Shown: piece after piece, positions 43,541 to 51,299 of the stretch
Position numbering within the stretch: position 1 is the first letter of the stretch
Layout of the letters: every line of letters begins with the position of its first letter
NCBI GenBank assembly: GCA_019218445.1
Contig: JAHUUM010000016.1
Coordinates: forward strand, 1 to 54,657
Length of the DNA stretch: 54,657 nucleotides
Direction: 5' to 3'
Source of the DNA: Weeksellaceae bacterium TAE3-ERU29
GTDB lineage: Bacteria; Bacteroidota; Bacteroidia; Flavobacteriales; Weeksellaceae
Notes under the pieces: generated by a model
Told to the model about the DNA's origin: nothing
What the model saw: the letters and a program-made list of their open reading frames with translations, nothing else
The model's database searches: none
Program-made: the position numbers and the translations under genes

Positions 43541-44272
43541 ATGATTTTACGCGGAGAAAATTTAGTAAAAAGTTACGGTAAAAAACGTGTGGTAAAAAAT
43601 GTTTCCATAGAAGTGAGACAAGGTGAAATTATAGGACTTTTAGGACCTAATGGAGCCGGGAAAACTACTACTTTCTATATGATTGTAGGACTTATAAAAC
43701 CTACTGAAGGAAAAGTTTTTTTAGACAACGATAATATTACAAAAAATGCCATGTATCGCCGAGCTCAAAAGGGAATCGGATATTTAGCACAAGAAGCATC
43801 CGTTTTTAGAAAACTATCGGTGGAAGACAATATTATGGGGGTTTTGCAAATGATGAAAGGGCTTTCCTCTAAAGAAAGAAAAAAAAGATGCAATGATTTA
43901 ATTGAAGAATTCGGATTGGAACACGTTCGTAAAAACCGAGGAGATTTACTTTCCGGTGGGGAACGCCGACGTTGCGAAATTGCCAGAGCTTTAGCTGTAG
44001 ACCCTAAGTTTATTTTATTAGATGAGCCCTTTGCAGGAGTTGACCCGATAGCAGTGGAAGACATTCAGAAGATTGTACGTTCTTTAGTAAAAAAAGACAT
44101 CGGAATTCTCATTACCGACCACAACGTTCAACAAACTCTTGCCATTACTGACAGAACTTATATTATGTTCGAGGGAAGGATTTTTAAAGAAGGTACGCCG
44201 GAAGATTTAGCCAATGACCCGGAAGTGAGAAAGGTTTATCTCGGAGAAAACTTTAAATTTGAGAAGATATAA
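43541..44272 (+). CDS. lptB: LPS export ABC transporter ATPase LptB
   Basis: This 243-residue ATPase powers LptFG extraction of lipopolysaccharide from the inner membrane. It shows Walker [10 protein letters not shown] (about 34-42), the LptB-type [20 protein letters not shown] (Q-loop), signature [16 protein letters not shown], Walker [21 protein letters not shown] and the H-loop [15 protein letters not shown]. The C-terminal [12 protein letters not shown] is typical of LptB rather than of branched-chain amino-acid ATPases. The gene is single, flanked by minus-strand genes, with a terminator at its end. Confidence 0.95.
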   Translation: MILRGENLVKSYGKKRVVKNVSIEVRQGEIIGLLGPNGAGKTTTFYMIVGLIKPTEGKVFLDNDNITKNAMYRRAQKGIGYLAQEASVFRKLSVEDNIMGVLQMMKGLSSKERKKRCNDLIEEFGLEHVRKNRGDLLSGGERRRCEIARALAVDPKFILLDEPFAGVDPIAVEDIQKIVRSLVKKDIGILITDHNVQQTLAITDRTYIMFEGRIFKEGTPEDLANDPEVRKVYLGENFKFEKI

Positions 44273-44298
44273 TTTTAATTTTCAGCATGTTATAAATA

Positions 44299-44326
44299 AA
44301 AGAAGCCGACGATAGTCGGCTTCTTA
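44299..44326. terminator. Terminator between lptB and the AlgE-like porin gene
   Basis: AAGAAGCCGAC pairs with GTCGGCTTCTT around a 4-base loop, followed by AATTTTCTATTTT. The two genes converge, so it likely serves both. Confidence 0.85.
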
Positions 44327-44343
44327 ATTTTCTATTTTATTAT

Positions 44344-45624
44344 TTATTTAGTGCTGTTAAATAAATTAGGTGTTAAATATAATTGAACATAAAACCAATT
44401 ATTTACCTCATCGGTATTAGTATTTTTAATATCTTTTAAAGTATTGGATGGAAACATATGAGAATATCCTAAACTTAAATTCATATATTCTTTAATATCA
44501 TAATCAAACTTTAAATCTACTTCTGTCCCTAAATAAGTATCCATTTCGTCTTTTAACTTTGCATGAGTATTAAACATATGAGTTTTCAGTAAAAATCTTC
44601 CCTTTGAATTCACATCATATTCTAATTGTGCATATAAGTCTCTCAGCCCCACTGAGCCGGTATAATTTCCTACATAAAAATAATCCATATAACCGTTAAA
44701 ACTATGATTTGTTCCATATAATGGAATAAACGAATTATCCTTAGATGAGCCGTTATCATAGTCATTTCCACTTAGAATTTCATAACCTATCCCTGCATGT
44801 AAATTATTAAGATGGAAAGTTGGCTCTATTCTAAATTGATATGCCGATAAGTCGGTGTTTTTATCTGACTTTCCAAATTGATAATAAGCACTTCCTTCTA
44901 CACTGAAATTGGAAGCAGGATATAGATTAAAATAAGTTCCGGTGGTATGTTTATAAAATACCCCTTCTTGAAACTCGGTTTTTCCGCTCTTTTTTTCTTG
45001 ATTTTGGAAACCATTATTTAACACTAAGAAACTCAATTGATTGTTATTCCAATTTTTCTGGGCATGTAAATATAACATCGTTTTATATGAACTGGCTTTG
45101 TCTATATCAGTTTTATAAAGTGTCCCCGTAAGTGAACCTGCTTGTTGATTAAAAGCAAAACCTGCATCTACATCCCAATTGAATTTTCTATATTTTACTA
45201 AAAATAAATCATGAAATGATCCTGTTTGAGTCCAGTCTAAAGCCCCTAAAATTCTCTCATCATCATACGTAATAGACTGGCGTCCTAATTTAAGACTCCA
45301 TTCGGGATTAAAGTCTATATTCGCCCAAGCTTCTGCCAAAGATAATTGACTTACTGCATCTGTAGGTCCTTCCTGTTCGTTCTCTCCCCAAGTATATATT
45401 TGCTGAGCACTCAATTGTAAAGTCAACCAATCTTTTTGATAGTTAGCTTCTATTCTTACCCTTTGATTTATAAATGCGGCAGGATTAGCATCATCCGGAA
45501 ATAATTCTGCATAACCATGTCTATACTCAAAACGAGATTTTAAATTAGCGTCTATTGAAAGTTTTTTTTCTTGTGCTTGTAAAATAACACTTGTGAAACA
45601 CAAAAAATAAAGGTATTTTTTCAT
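44344..45624 (-). CDS. Alginate-export (AlgE)-like outer-membrane beta-barrel
   Basis: This 426-residue protein has a signal peptide (1-17, ending LQAQ) and is otherwise a barrel of about 18 strands with alternating aromatic girdles, for example LSIDANLKSRFEYRHGYAEL, FNPEWSLKLGRQSITYDDER and LGALDWTQTGSFHDLFLVKY. The LGRQ...YDDER.LG..DW.Q.GR/SFD pattern is characteristic of the alginate-export domain family. In Bacteroidota without alginate genes such barrels act as general or sugar/anion porins; the solute is unknown. It ends with a short NLFNSTK tail. No partner genes adjoin. Confidence 0.82.
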   Translation of the reverse strand: MKKYLYFLCFTSVILQAQEKKLSIDANLKSRFEYRHGYAELFPDDANPAAFINQRVRIEANYQKDWLTLQLSAQQIYTWGENEQEGPTDAVSQLSLAEAWANIDFNPEWSLKLGRQSITYDDERILGALDWTQTGSFHDLFLVKYRKFNWDVDAGFAFNQQAGSLTGTLYKTDIDKASSYKTMLYLHAQKNWNNNQLSFLVLNNGFQNQEKKSGKTEFQEGVFYKHTTGTYFNLYPASNFSVEGSAYYQFGKSDKNTDLSAYQFRIEPTFHLNNLHAGIGYEILSGNDYDNGSSKDNSFIPLYGTNHSFNGYMDYFYVGNYTGSVGLRDLYAQLEYDVNSKGRFLLKTHMFNTHAKLKDEMDTYLGTEVDLKFDYDIKEYMNLSLGYSHMFPSNTLKDIKNTNTDEVNNWFYVQLYLTPNLFNSTK

Positions 45625-45737
45625 AATAAATTATTTATCTAAGTTAAAAGACGGCAAATATAGTTAATTTTATTTAATATATAAACCTTATTTATTAGCC
45701 AAGTTTTTCAATTAGCTTTAGCCATTAAATAACTTCC

Positions 45738-46055
45738 CTAACTTTTCGGAATGGCTTCAGGCATTACGGCAATACATTTCCACTTGGGATTTTCTTCATT
45801 TTTATCAGCTATATTTATCATTAGACAATTATGTGCTTTACTGAAAAACAACTCTCCTTCATGGTTAATCTGCTTTTCCTCTATTCTAACCTTCTCTAAC
45901 CTTGGTAACAATACTCCAGATTTATTGCTTTCTACTTTAAGCACTGCATTTGCATCTAAATTAGAAGTAGACACATCTTTATCGCTAATTATTACCTGAG
46001 CTTCTATTTTTTGTATCGCAAAAAATACTATCATTAATAACAATATCTTTTTCAT
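45738..46055 (-). CDS. Small secreted protein, stand-alone version of the M43-associated C-terminal module (2)
   Basis: This 105-residue protein has a signal peptide (MKKILLLMIVFFAIQKIEAQ) followed by a compact module: ANAVLKVESNKSGVLLPRLE, EGELFFS, HNCLMINIAD and PKWKCIAVM. The order L-V-E/K-S-x3-GV-x-[LF]-P-R-L ... C-L-x-x-N ... W-K-C matches the end of the M43 protease upstream and the 92-residue protein between them. The Cys pair may form a disulfide. ATG 46055 is chosen over 46091, because it gives a normal signal peptide; the longer form would overlap the preceding gene by 34 bases. Confidence 0.72.
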   Translation of the reverse strand: MKKILLLMIVFFAIQKIEAQVIISDKDVSTSNLDANAVLKVESNKSGVLLPRLEKVRIEEKQINHEGELFFSKAHNCLMINIADKNEENPKWKCIAVMPEAIPKS

Positions 46056-46057
46056 AA

Positions 46058-46336
46058 TTATTGCTCTGTTGGTTCGTACATTGTTAAACATTTCCAGTCA
46101 GGCTGAGTATCTCCTATGTTTATTGCTAAACATTTTTCTGTCACATTATAAATCATCAGTCCCTCTTCCGGATTTTGTATTTGCAAAATCTCTGCACTTG
46201 TCAAACGAGGAAATTGAACACCCAAAAACTCACTTTTAATATCTAATACCGCTTTTGGCTCTGTGGTATTCACCCCTACTTGTGCAGTGCCATATCCACT
46301 TATAATTAGTGTAAAAATTATTATTATCTTTTTCAT
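46058..46336 (-). CDS. Small secreted protein, stand-alone version of the M43-associated C-terminal module (1)
   Basis: This 92-residue protein is a signal peptide (1-18) plus one module: VGVNTTEPKAVLDIKSEFLG, VQFPRLTSAEILQIQNPEEG, LMIYNVTEKCLAINIG and DWKCLTMYE. It is strikingly similar to the last ~70 residues of the M43 protease encoded 10 bp upstream, and more distantly to the 105-residue protein 2 bp downstream. The three genes form one operon. A structural or binding partner of the protease is conceivable; nothing in the sequence shows catalysis. Confidence 0.75.
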   Translation of the reverse strand: MKKIIIIFTLIISGYGTAQVGVNTTEPKAVLDIKSEFLGVQFPRLTSAEILQIQNPEEGLMIYNVTEKCLAINIGDTQPDWKCLTMYEPTEQ

Positions 46337-46346
46337 TTCTTTAAAT

Positions 46347-48140
46347 TTAATTCATATCTCTTGTTTCCAAGCAACGCCACAATGGCTGATCCTCTGTCCC
46401 GTAATTCATAGCTAAACAATGCTCAGATGTATTATAAATCAACATTCCTGTAGCAGGAGACTTTACATTCCACATCTCTTGATTATTCATTTTAGGGAAA
46501 ATAACACCGTTTCCTGTACTCTTCACTTCTAAAGTCGTTTCGGGAGTAGTCGTATTCACCCCTACTTTAGTCAAAGTTTCCTCTTCAGGTGCAGGATCTA
46601 TGATTATGATAGCAAAATCTTCGGTTTGCCCGTATTCATGTTGTGCACACTTAGGGTTAGCCGGTTTTGTCCATTGCAAATCTCCTACTACACGCATTCT
46701 TAAAGGTATGTTTTTTACTGCATTCAGAGGAATCGTAATTTTATAATTTTTAAATTCAGGCTTTAATTGACTAAAATACTTTTCACTCCCAATATTAGCT
46801 ACAAACACCTGTTCTACATCCTCAAAAACTCCATTATTATTATAATCTATAAATACCCAAACCCTATGCGGATTAAGCCCTACGGAGATATCAAATGGGT
46901 AAGTCTTCCCTGCAATAAACTTAACAGGATTACTCTTTGTATGATTTAAATAATATTGATTATCATCAAAATTGTATCCTTGTGAACGATAACTTAAATC
47001 TCCAAAAATAACATTTGCCGGACCAACATTCGCTTGATTATTTGGTCTCTTAGTCCCCGGAGGTGTACAACTTTCTGCCACTTCTTGCCTTTCCACAGGC
47101 GGAAAATAAGCTTTGCTATTTAAAAGATTTCTTTTAGTACCATTATGTTGTAATTCAAATACCATACGATCCACTTGTCCTTCGGTAAATCTCTTAGAGG
47201 CTCCATTTAAATAGTTCATGATATTATATTGCCCTCCATCATAAGGCTTTCCGGTACATTCATTAATTTCATTACTTGTAGGACGACGCCAATACAATGT
47301 TTTTATAGCCTCTGTATCACATATTTTATCATTATCCGTTAAACAATTATTATCCGGCGGACAACGATATTCCCCTCCCCCTTCAAACGTATGATGCAAA
47401 TTTAAAGAATGACCTAACTCATGAGGTAACGTATCGCTTCCTTCTCGAGCATAACTCGCTTTCATAAAAACTGTTCCATGACCACCTACATACGCATATG
47501 CCAAAGCACCACTCCCTATTTTATTTACAACATAAATATTTAAACAATAATTAGGATTCCAATAGCTTAACCCTTTTAATTGTCCTTCATTTGCCCCATT
47601 CTTTCCTAAACCGTTTTCCGCATATCCTCCTATACCCGAGCCATCCACATGAATAATCCCCGTAGAAGGGTTATTATTCTCATCTCTCTGAGCCAATGCA
47701 AACTGTATCGGTGTAAAAACACCTCCTTCTCTTATAGTATGCATTCGGGGAGAAATACCTGCATATACTTCATTTACATATTTCACTAATTTCTTTATCT
47801 GTTCATCGGTACGGTGTTGTATTTCTTCCGTAAAGCCAGCCGGATGTATGACATGAAATACCATTGGAATAGTTTGTATTTTGGTTTTATCTACATTATA
47901 AATATAAGGTGGCTGGTACGCAAAAGTCGTAAATCCGCCAAAAGAACGAAACATAGATTTTTGCAATGCTTTCTCCACTTGAGATTTCTGCCACGCCTCT
48001 TCAAACTGTTCTACCTCTCTACGTTTTTCGGGATTATTTTTCAATTCTGCCTGATACAAACTGTCAGTTAAACACCAATGAGCTTGTCCCATTACCAAAG
48101 GCGAAACAATTAATAATACAAATTGAATGATGTATCTCAT
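46347..48140 (-). CDS. Secreted M43 (pappalysin-type) zinc metalloprotease with GEVED-like and VGVNT modules
   Basis: This 597-residue protein has a signal peptide (1-18). The catalytic domain carries LPHELGHSLNLHH with zinc ligands His240, His244 and His250 and catalytic Glu241, and the Met-turn YNIMNYLNGASKRFTEGQVD, both typical of M43. Next is a beta-sandwich resembling the GEVED domain (HRVWVFIDYNNNGVFEDVEQ; LRMRVVGDLQW; EYGQTEDFAIII). The final ~70 residues are the VGVNTTTPETTLEVKS module with SEHCLAMN and LWRCLE. No classical type-IX sorting domain is seen. The last module is repeated as two separate proteins directly downstream. It is likely an extracellular protease; its substrate is unknown. 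Confidence 0.88.
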   Translation of the reverse strand: MRYIIQFVLLIVSPLVMGQAHWCLTDSLYQAELKNNPEKRREVEQFEEAWQKSQVEKALQKSMFRSFGGFTTFAYQPPYIYNVDKTKIQTIPMVFHVIHPAGFTEEIQHRTDEQIKKLVKYVNEVYAGISPRMHTIREGGVFTPIQFALAQRDENNNPSTGIIHVDGSGIGGYAENGLGKNGANEGQLKGLSYWNPNYCLNIYVVNKIGSGALAYAYVGGHGTVFMKASYAREGSDTLPHELGHSLNLHHTFEGGGEYRCPPDNNCLTDNDKICDTEAIKTLYWRRPTSNEINECTGKPYDGGQYNIMNYLNGASKRFTEGQVDRMVFELQHNGTKRNLLNSKAYFPPVERQEVAESCTPPGTKRPNNQANVGPANVIFGDLSYRSQGYNFDDNQYYLNHTKSNPVKFIAGKTYPFDISVGLNPHRVWVFIDYNNNGVFEDVEQVFVANIGSEKYFSQLKPEFKNYKITIPLNAVKNIPLRMRVVGDLQWTKPANPKCAQHEYGQTEDFAIIIIDPAPEEETLTKVGVNTTTPETTLEVKSTGNGVIFPKMNNQEMWNVKSPATGMLIYNTSEHCLAMNYGTEDQPLWRCLETRDMN

Positions 48141-48440
48141 ATTCTATAAAAAAAGGAAGCAAATATAAATTATTTTTAATTATAAGACGATTAGTCATTT
48201 TATATAGAATTTTTATAGATAGAACCTATTAAATTATTAATCTAAACTCCTTATTTATAGAGGAATGAGTTGTATAGCACGTTTTATCAGGTCATCCGGT
48301 ATCATTTATGGTTCTTGATTTAATACCCGATTGACGTTAACTTAACACTCTTTAGGTTACTCTGCAGGAGTTAAAGGCTCTTATGTTGTTCTCTCAGTCT
48401 CTTTTTGCAGGTTTACAAAGCAATCTTTTAGTTTGATGAG
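48141..48440. other. Gene-free stretch upstream of the M43 gene
   Basis: About 300 bases with stops in all frames and no recognised RNA, repeat or insertion-sequence end. It contains the presumed promoter region of the M43 gene, but no TAnnTTTG element could be placed with confidence. Confidence 0.4.
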
Positions 48441-48620
48441 AGCCCTGAAACAAGTTCAGGGTGACAGGCTGGTTTACATCGCTACCGTTATGCTGAATTT
48501 ATTTCGGCATCACACTCATTAATGACAAGTACTTTTCTGTTTTCACGTCATTGCGAAGAATGAAGCAATCTCTGAATGTACTTATTAGGGATTGCTTCGA
48601 GCAAGTTCTCGCAATGACGT
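48441..48620. repeat. REP-like composite repeat, diverged copy
   Basis: GCCCTGAAACAAGTTCAGGG (from 48442) is followed by a spacer with ATGCTGAATTTATTTCGGCA and then the second dyad from ACGTCATTGCGAAGAATGAA (48545) to TCTCGCAATGACGT (48620). The order is the same as at 31.3 and 49.6 kb. Confidence 0.8.
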
Positions 48621-48647
48621 GTGTTTTACTAAAGGTTGCCCAAAACT

Positions 48648-48711
48648 AATAGGGTATAATATAACAAGTTACAAGCCTATTTAATGGTATGTAAGGTGGT
48701 TTTACCCTATT
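48648..48711. repeat. Short inverted repeat
   Basis: AATAGGGTA (48648-48656) is inverted as TACCCTATT (48703-48711), followed by TTTTT on the plus strand. It may be a worn element or a weak hairpin; the rest of 48621-48825 shows nothing else. Confidence 0.4.
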
Positions 48712-48825
48712 TTTTAAAAATGCACCTAATAGAAAAACCCCGTAAAACCTTATATATAAAAGATTTCATGGGATTAGTTAACACCTCCATCCTTCTATGG
48801 TAATACAAAGGTTGCCCTCTTTACA

Positions 48826-48858
48826 CATACTCCTCTTCCATGTATTCAGAGGACTTCC
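48826..48858. repeat. Diverged copy of the ATACTCCTTTTCC...AGGACTT repeat
   Basis: CATACTCCTCTTCCATGTAT then TCAGAGGACTTCC parallels the copies at 30432 and, in reverse, 15706 and 15765. Confidence 0.5.
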
Positions 48859-48918
48859 TTTGATGGTTGAAACATACCACCCTTAAACACCTGTTTTTGT
48901 GTTTTGATTCTTATGGTA

Positions 48919-49479
48919 TTAATCTATATATTCGCTGTCATCTATTATAACAATAGGTCGTAAAAACCATTTTCCAATGACGCCTTCACCAGATCGACTA
49001 AGTTGGTATGGTCTAGACCCCTGAACCTCGTTAATAGTGTGACCTAGAGCAAAATGACCCAAAGGCCAAGAATATGTCCACGAAGGCTGCGCTTCACTTG
49101 AATCATTCGTTGCATAATAAAGCAAAGAACCGGTATAGAACCACACATATCTAGAGGGGCTTCCAAATCTTGCACATCGCAAAATCCCATCAGTAGTATA
49201 TATTTTTTTTTCATAATGTGATTCATCGCACAGATACTTTTTGTTGTTAAACCCATGGTTATTCGCGAAATGATTCACTTCGACATCTCGATAATTTAGT
49301 TTGTTATTCTCATCAATCACTACAATTTTAGTTCCTGTCGAAGACTCAGGAATATCAGCAACTCTCAACGTTCCGTTCACATCTAAGGTCTCCACGGGAT
49401 TCATCGTGTTTATACCCACTTGTCCTTGTACTGTATACGCACAGATACATACACCTAATAGTAGAATTTTCTTTTTCAT
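48919..49479 (-). CDS. Secreted VGINT-motif protein downstream of leader copy B
   Basis: This 186-residue protein has a signal peptide (1-19, ending VQGQ) followed at once by VGINTMNPVETLDVNGTLRV and a segment close to that of the 150-residue protein at 27 kb (KIVVIDENNKLNYRDVEV). The C-terminal half (CDESHYEKKIYTTDGILRCA, VWFYTGSLLYYATND) is aromatic-rich and unrecognised, with two Cys. Its long upstream region is homologous to that of the 217-residue protein at 30607, so the two may be regulated alike. A surface role is inferred. Confidence 0.75.
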   Translation of the reverse strand: MKKKILLLGVCICAYTVQGQVGINTMNPVETLDVNGTLRVADIPESSTGTKIVVIDENNKLNYRDVEVNHFANNHGFNNKKYLCDESHYEKKIYTTDGILRCARFGSPSRYVWFYTGSLLYYATNDSSEAQPSWTYSWPLGHFALGHTINEVQGSRPYQLSRSGEGVIGKWFLRPIVIIDDSEYID

Positions 49480-49528
49480 AATTCTTTAATTTTTAATATT
49501 TAGTTTTTAATCGTTTCTTTTGTTTTCA

Positions 49529-49603
49529 AGTCATTGCGAAGAATGAAGCAATCTCTGGATAATCTTGTTAGGGATTACCACGAGCAAGCTCTCGCAATGA
49601 CGT
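49529..49603. repeat. CATTGCGA...CGCAATGACG dyad repeat, solitary half unit
   Basis: AAGTCATTGCGAAGAATGAA at the left and CTCTCGCAATGACGT at the right form a long imperfect dyad. It is the same element as the second half of the composite repeats nearby and lies about 50 bases before the start of the 186-residue protein gene. Confidence 0.85.
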
Positions 49604-49630
49604 ATGTTTTAATTTTGTTCTTTTTTATGA

Positions 49631-50024
49631 GACCCTGAAACAAGTTCAGGGTGATACTGAGTGCTTTCTCATCATTGTTGCAATGCCAACCTTGTTTCAG
49701 CATCAGATTCGGGAATGATGAACGTTTTTCTGTTTTCATGTCATTGCGAAGAATGAAGCAATCTCTGAATAGATTTGTTAGGGATTGCCACGAGCAAGCT
49801 CTCGCAATGATGTGTGTTTTAATTTTGTTCATTCTTATGAGACCCTGAAACAAGTTCAGGGTGATACTGAGTGCTTTCTCATCGGTGCTGTCATACCAAC
49901 CTTGTTTCAGCATCAGATTCGGGAATGATGAACGTTTTTCTGTTTTCAAGTCATTGCGAAGAATGAAGCAATCTCTGAATAGATTTGTTAGGGATTGCCA
50001 CGAGCAAGCTCTCGCAATGACGTA
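49631..50024. repeat. Tandem array of the REP-like composite, two ~210-bp units
   Basis: Unit 1 starts GACCCTGAAACAAGTTCAGG at 49631 and unit 2 repeats it at 49841, with near-identical spacers (GTGATACTGAGTGCTTTCTC) and dyads ending TCTCGCAATGA. The period is 210 bases. Open frames crossing it translate to repetitive peptide (IARACSWQSLTNLFRDC) and are not genes. The array separates leader copy B from the 186-residue protein gene. Confidence 0.9.
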
Positions 50025-50220
50025 CGCTATATCTTTTAATTTTCCATTGTTAATTTTCCATTTAAAAAAAGAGCCTGCTCCCCCAACACACACAAAGAAG
50101 AACAGGCAGACAACCGAGTATAAGAAACAGTTTACGTTAAAACTTAACTCGGTTGATGAACTGAAAAGACAAATGTTATTTTTAAACTCTTGAGAAGTTA
50201 ATCCTAAAATAAAAAACACG

Positions 50221-50263
50221 AAAAAAACCGTATCTCCCTGTAAAAGGGAAATACGGTTTTTTT
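50221..50263. terminator. Hairpin 1 of leader copy B, strong terminator-like
   Basis: A 13-bp outer stem (AAAAAAACCGTAT with ATACGGTTTTTTT) plus TCCC/GGGA around a loop. A and T runs make it bidirectional in form. Confidence 0.75.
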
Positions 50264-50340
50264 CCATAGCTAAATTTAATTTTAGCTTATTTGTGTTTTT
50301 TGAAAATTTTCTATAAACTAACGCACACGCATAATTATAC

Positions 50341-50352
50341 TGTGTGTGTGTG
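50341..50352. repeat. (TG)6 tract, counterpart of the (TG)20 tract
   Basis: Six TG units between ATAATTATAC and CACAATTTC, the same flanks as the 20-unit tract at 31841. Confidence 0.9.
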
Positions 50353-50435
50353 CACAATTTCTAAAACTGTGCAAATTTAAAATGTTAAAGTTTATATTTT
50401 TCTGTGTGTTGCTCATTTCTGTTCTGATAACGTGG

Positions 50436-50465
50436 CAAATATAGGAATTATTTTTAGTTTAGCAA
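50436..50465 (-). promoter_or_regulatory. Consensus Bacteroidota promoter for leader copy B
   Basis: On the minus strand TTG (50465-50463), a 19-base spacer and TATATTTG (50443-50436) match TTG-N19-TAnnTTTG exactly. Transcription would start near 50430 and run into the leader. In copy A the TATATTTG is kept (31965-31972) but the TTG position reads TCC. Confidence 0.7.
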
Positions 50466-50598
50466 AAATATTTATATTAAATCTTCTTTTATAGAATAAA
50501 GTATTTGAATGTCCGTTATGTAATAAAGACTTTTAATTCCTATTCTTTGATTTGTTATATGTGTTTCAAAAACTTAATAATAAGCTAATTATGTAATT

Positions 50599-50712
50599 AT
50601 GAAGAAAAGGGATATATCAAAAAAATTACCTTATGACGTTATGTGGATATTCAATAAAGTATTTATAATCTATCTATTTACAAGTTTTGGTTTGCTAAAG
50701 AAAAAACAATAA
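50599..50712 (+). CDS. Possible 37-residue small membrane-associated peptide
   Basis: An ATG at 50599 opens a 37-codon frame: MKKRDISKKLPYDVMWIFNK then a hydrophobic stretch (VFIIYLFTSFGLL) and KKKQ. Basic ends flanking one hydrophobic segment fit a small membrane peptide. It lies alone in the 50466-50825 gap before the rimP promoter; no family is recognised and chance cannot be excluded. Nothing else is seen in that gap apart from the rimP promoter and hairpin. Confidence 0.25.
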   Translation: MKKRDISKKLPYDVMWIFNKVFIIYLFTSFGLLKKKQ

Positions 50713-50727
50713 AAAACAAAACTTATT

Positions 50728-50758
50728 TTGTTGGTTGTAAGATTATTTCGTACATTTG
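50728..50758 (+). promoter_or_regulatory. Promoter of the rimP-nusA-infB operon
   Basis: TTG (50728-50730), a 20-base spacer and TACATTTG (50751-50758) fit TTG-N19/20-TAnnTTTG. Start of transcription would be near 50765, giving a ~60-nt leader. Confidence 0.6.
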
Positions 50759-50784
50759 CCCTGTTTTTAGGGAGTAAATTCACT

Positions 50785-50814
50785 AAAGAGCATCTATTTA
50801 GACGCTCTTTTTTT
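50785..50814 (+). terminator. Terminator-like hairpin in the rimP leader (possible attenuator)
   Basis: AAAGAGC (50785-50791) pairs with GCTCTTT (50804-50810), with an inner TC/GA pair, and is followed by a run of seven T overlapping the stem end. It lies between the promoter and the rimP ATG, 12 bases before the gene. Confidence 0.65.
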
Positions 50815-50825
50815 GTTCTAAATGT

Positions 50826-51287
50826 ATGAAAAAGAAAGTAGAAAAATTATTGTTTGAGGCTCTTGCAGAAAATCCTGAATTGTTTTTGGTAGACTGGAGC
50901 ATTAATGCTCAAAATCAAATAGAAGTTTTGGTAGACGGAGATAATGGTTTACCAATGGAGGAAATCGTAAAAATCAGCAGACATATAGAACATAATTTAG
51001 ATCGTGAAGAAGAAGATTTTGCGTTAACGGTATCTTCTCCTGGAGTAACTCATCCGCTGGAAACACCAAGACAATTCAAAAAAAATGTTGGAAGACTTTT
51101 AAAAGTTAAAACCAAAGACAATGGCGAGCTTAAAGCTCGATTGAATGAGGTTTTTGAAGACGGAATAGAACTAACTTGGAAACAAAGAGAAAAAAAGCCG
51201 GTAGGCAAAGGAAAGCATACCGTAGAGAAAAAAGAAAAAATCCCATTTAACGACATTAAGAAAGCAGTAGTACAAATCGAAATATAA
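50826..51287 (+). CDS. rimP: Ribosome maturation factor RimP
   Basis: This 153-residue protein is needed for 30S subunit maturation. The N-terminal domain has FLVDWSINAQNQIEVLVDGD, then ISRHIEHNLDREEEDFALTV and the family motif VSSPGVTHPLETPRQFKKNV. The C-terminal SH3-like domain has VKTKDNGELKARLNEVFEDG and ends IPFNDIKKAVVQIEI. It opens the classic rimP-nusA-infB order, 12 bp before nusA, and has a terminator-like hairpin in its leader. Confidence 0.95.
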   Translation: MKKKVEKLLFEALAENPELFLVDWSINAQNQIEVLVDGDNGLPMEEIVKISRHIEHNLDREEEDFALTVSSPGVTHPLETPRQFKKNVGRLLKVKTKDNGELKARLNEVFEDGIELTWKQREKKPVGKGKHTVEKKEKIPFNDIKKAVVQIEI

Positions 51288-51299
51288 ATAAAATATCTT

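Larger units (their letters stand above)
50065..50435 (-). ncRNA. Candidate structured leader / small RNA, copy B, with (TG)6
   Basis: It begins just after a consensus promoter (50436-50465). In order on the minus strand: a GCACA/TGTGC hairpin (about 50353-50373); the TG tract (50341-50352) facing ACGCACAC; hairpin 1 (50221-50263, AAAAAAACCGTAT/ATACGGTTTTTTT plus TCCC/GGGA), terminator-like; a 45-nt hairpin (50111-50155, CAACCGAGT/ACTCGGTTG plus AGTTT/AAACT); and hairpin 2 (50073-50107, GCCTG/CAGGC) with seven T after it. Copy A at 31565-31964 has the same layout with different but still pairing stems. The TG, GCCTG and flanking stretches are nearly identical in both. No family was recognised. 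Confidence 0.5.

Noticed and set aside
49529-50024. Possible CRISPR array
   Set aside because: Repeats are ~75-210 bp composites with near-identical spacers; no 24-40 bp repeats with unique spacers and no cas genes.
49575-50357. A 260-codon minus-strand open frame through the REP array and leader B
   Set aside because: Its translation repeats the peptide IARACSWQSLTNLFRDC because it crosses the tandem dyads, and its start lies in hairpin-rich leader sequence. No signal, domain or normal codon pattern.
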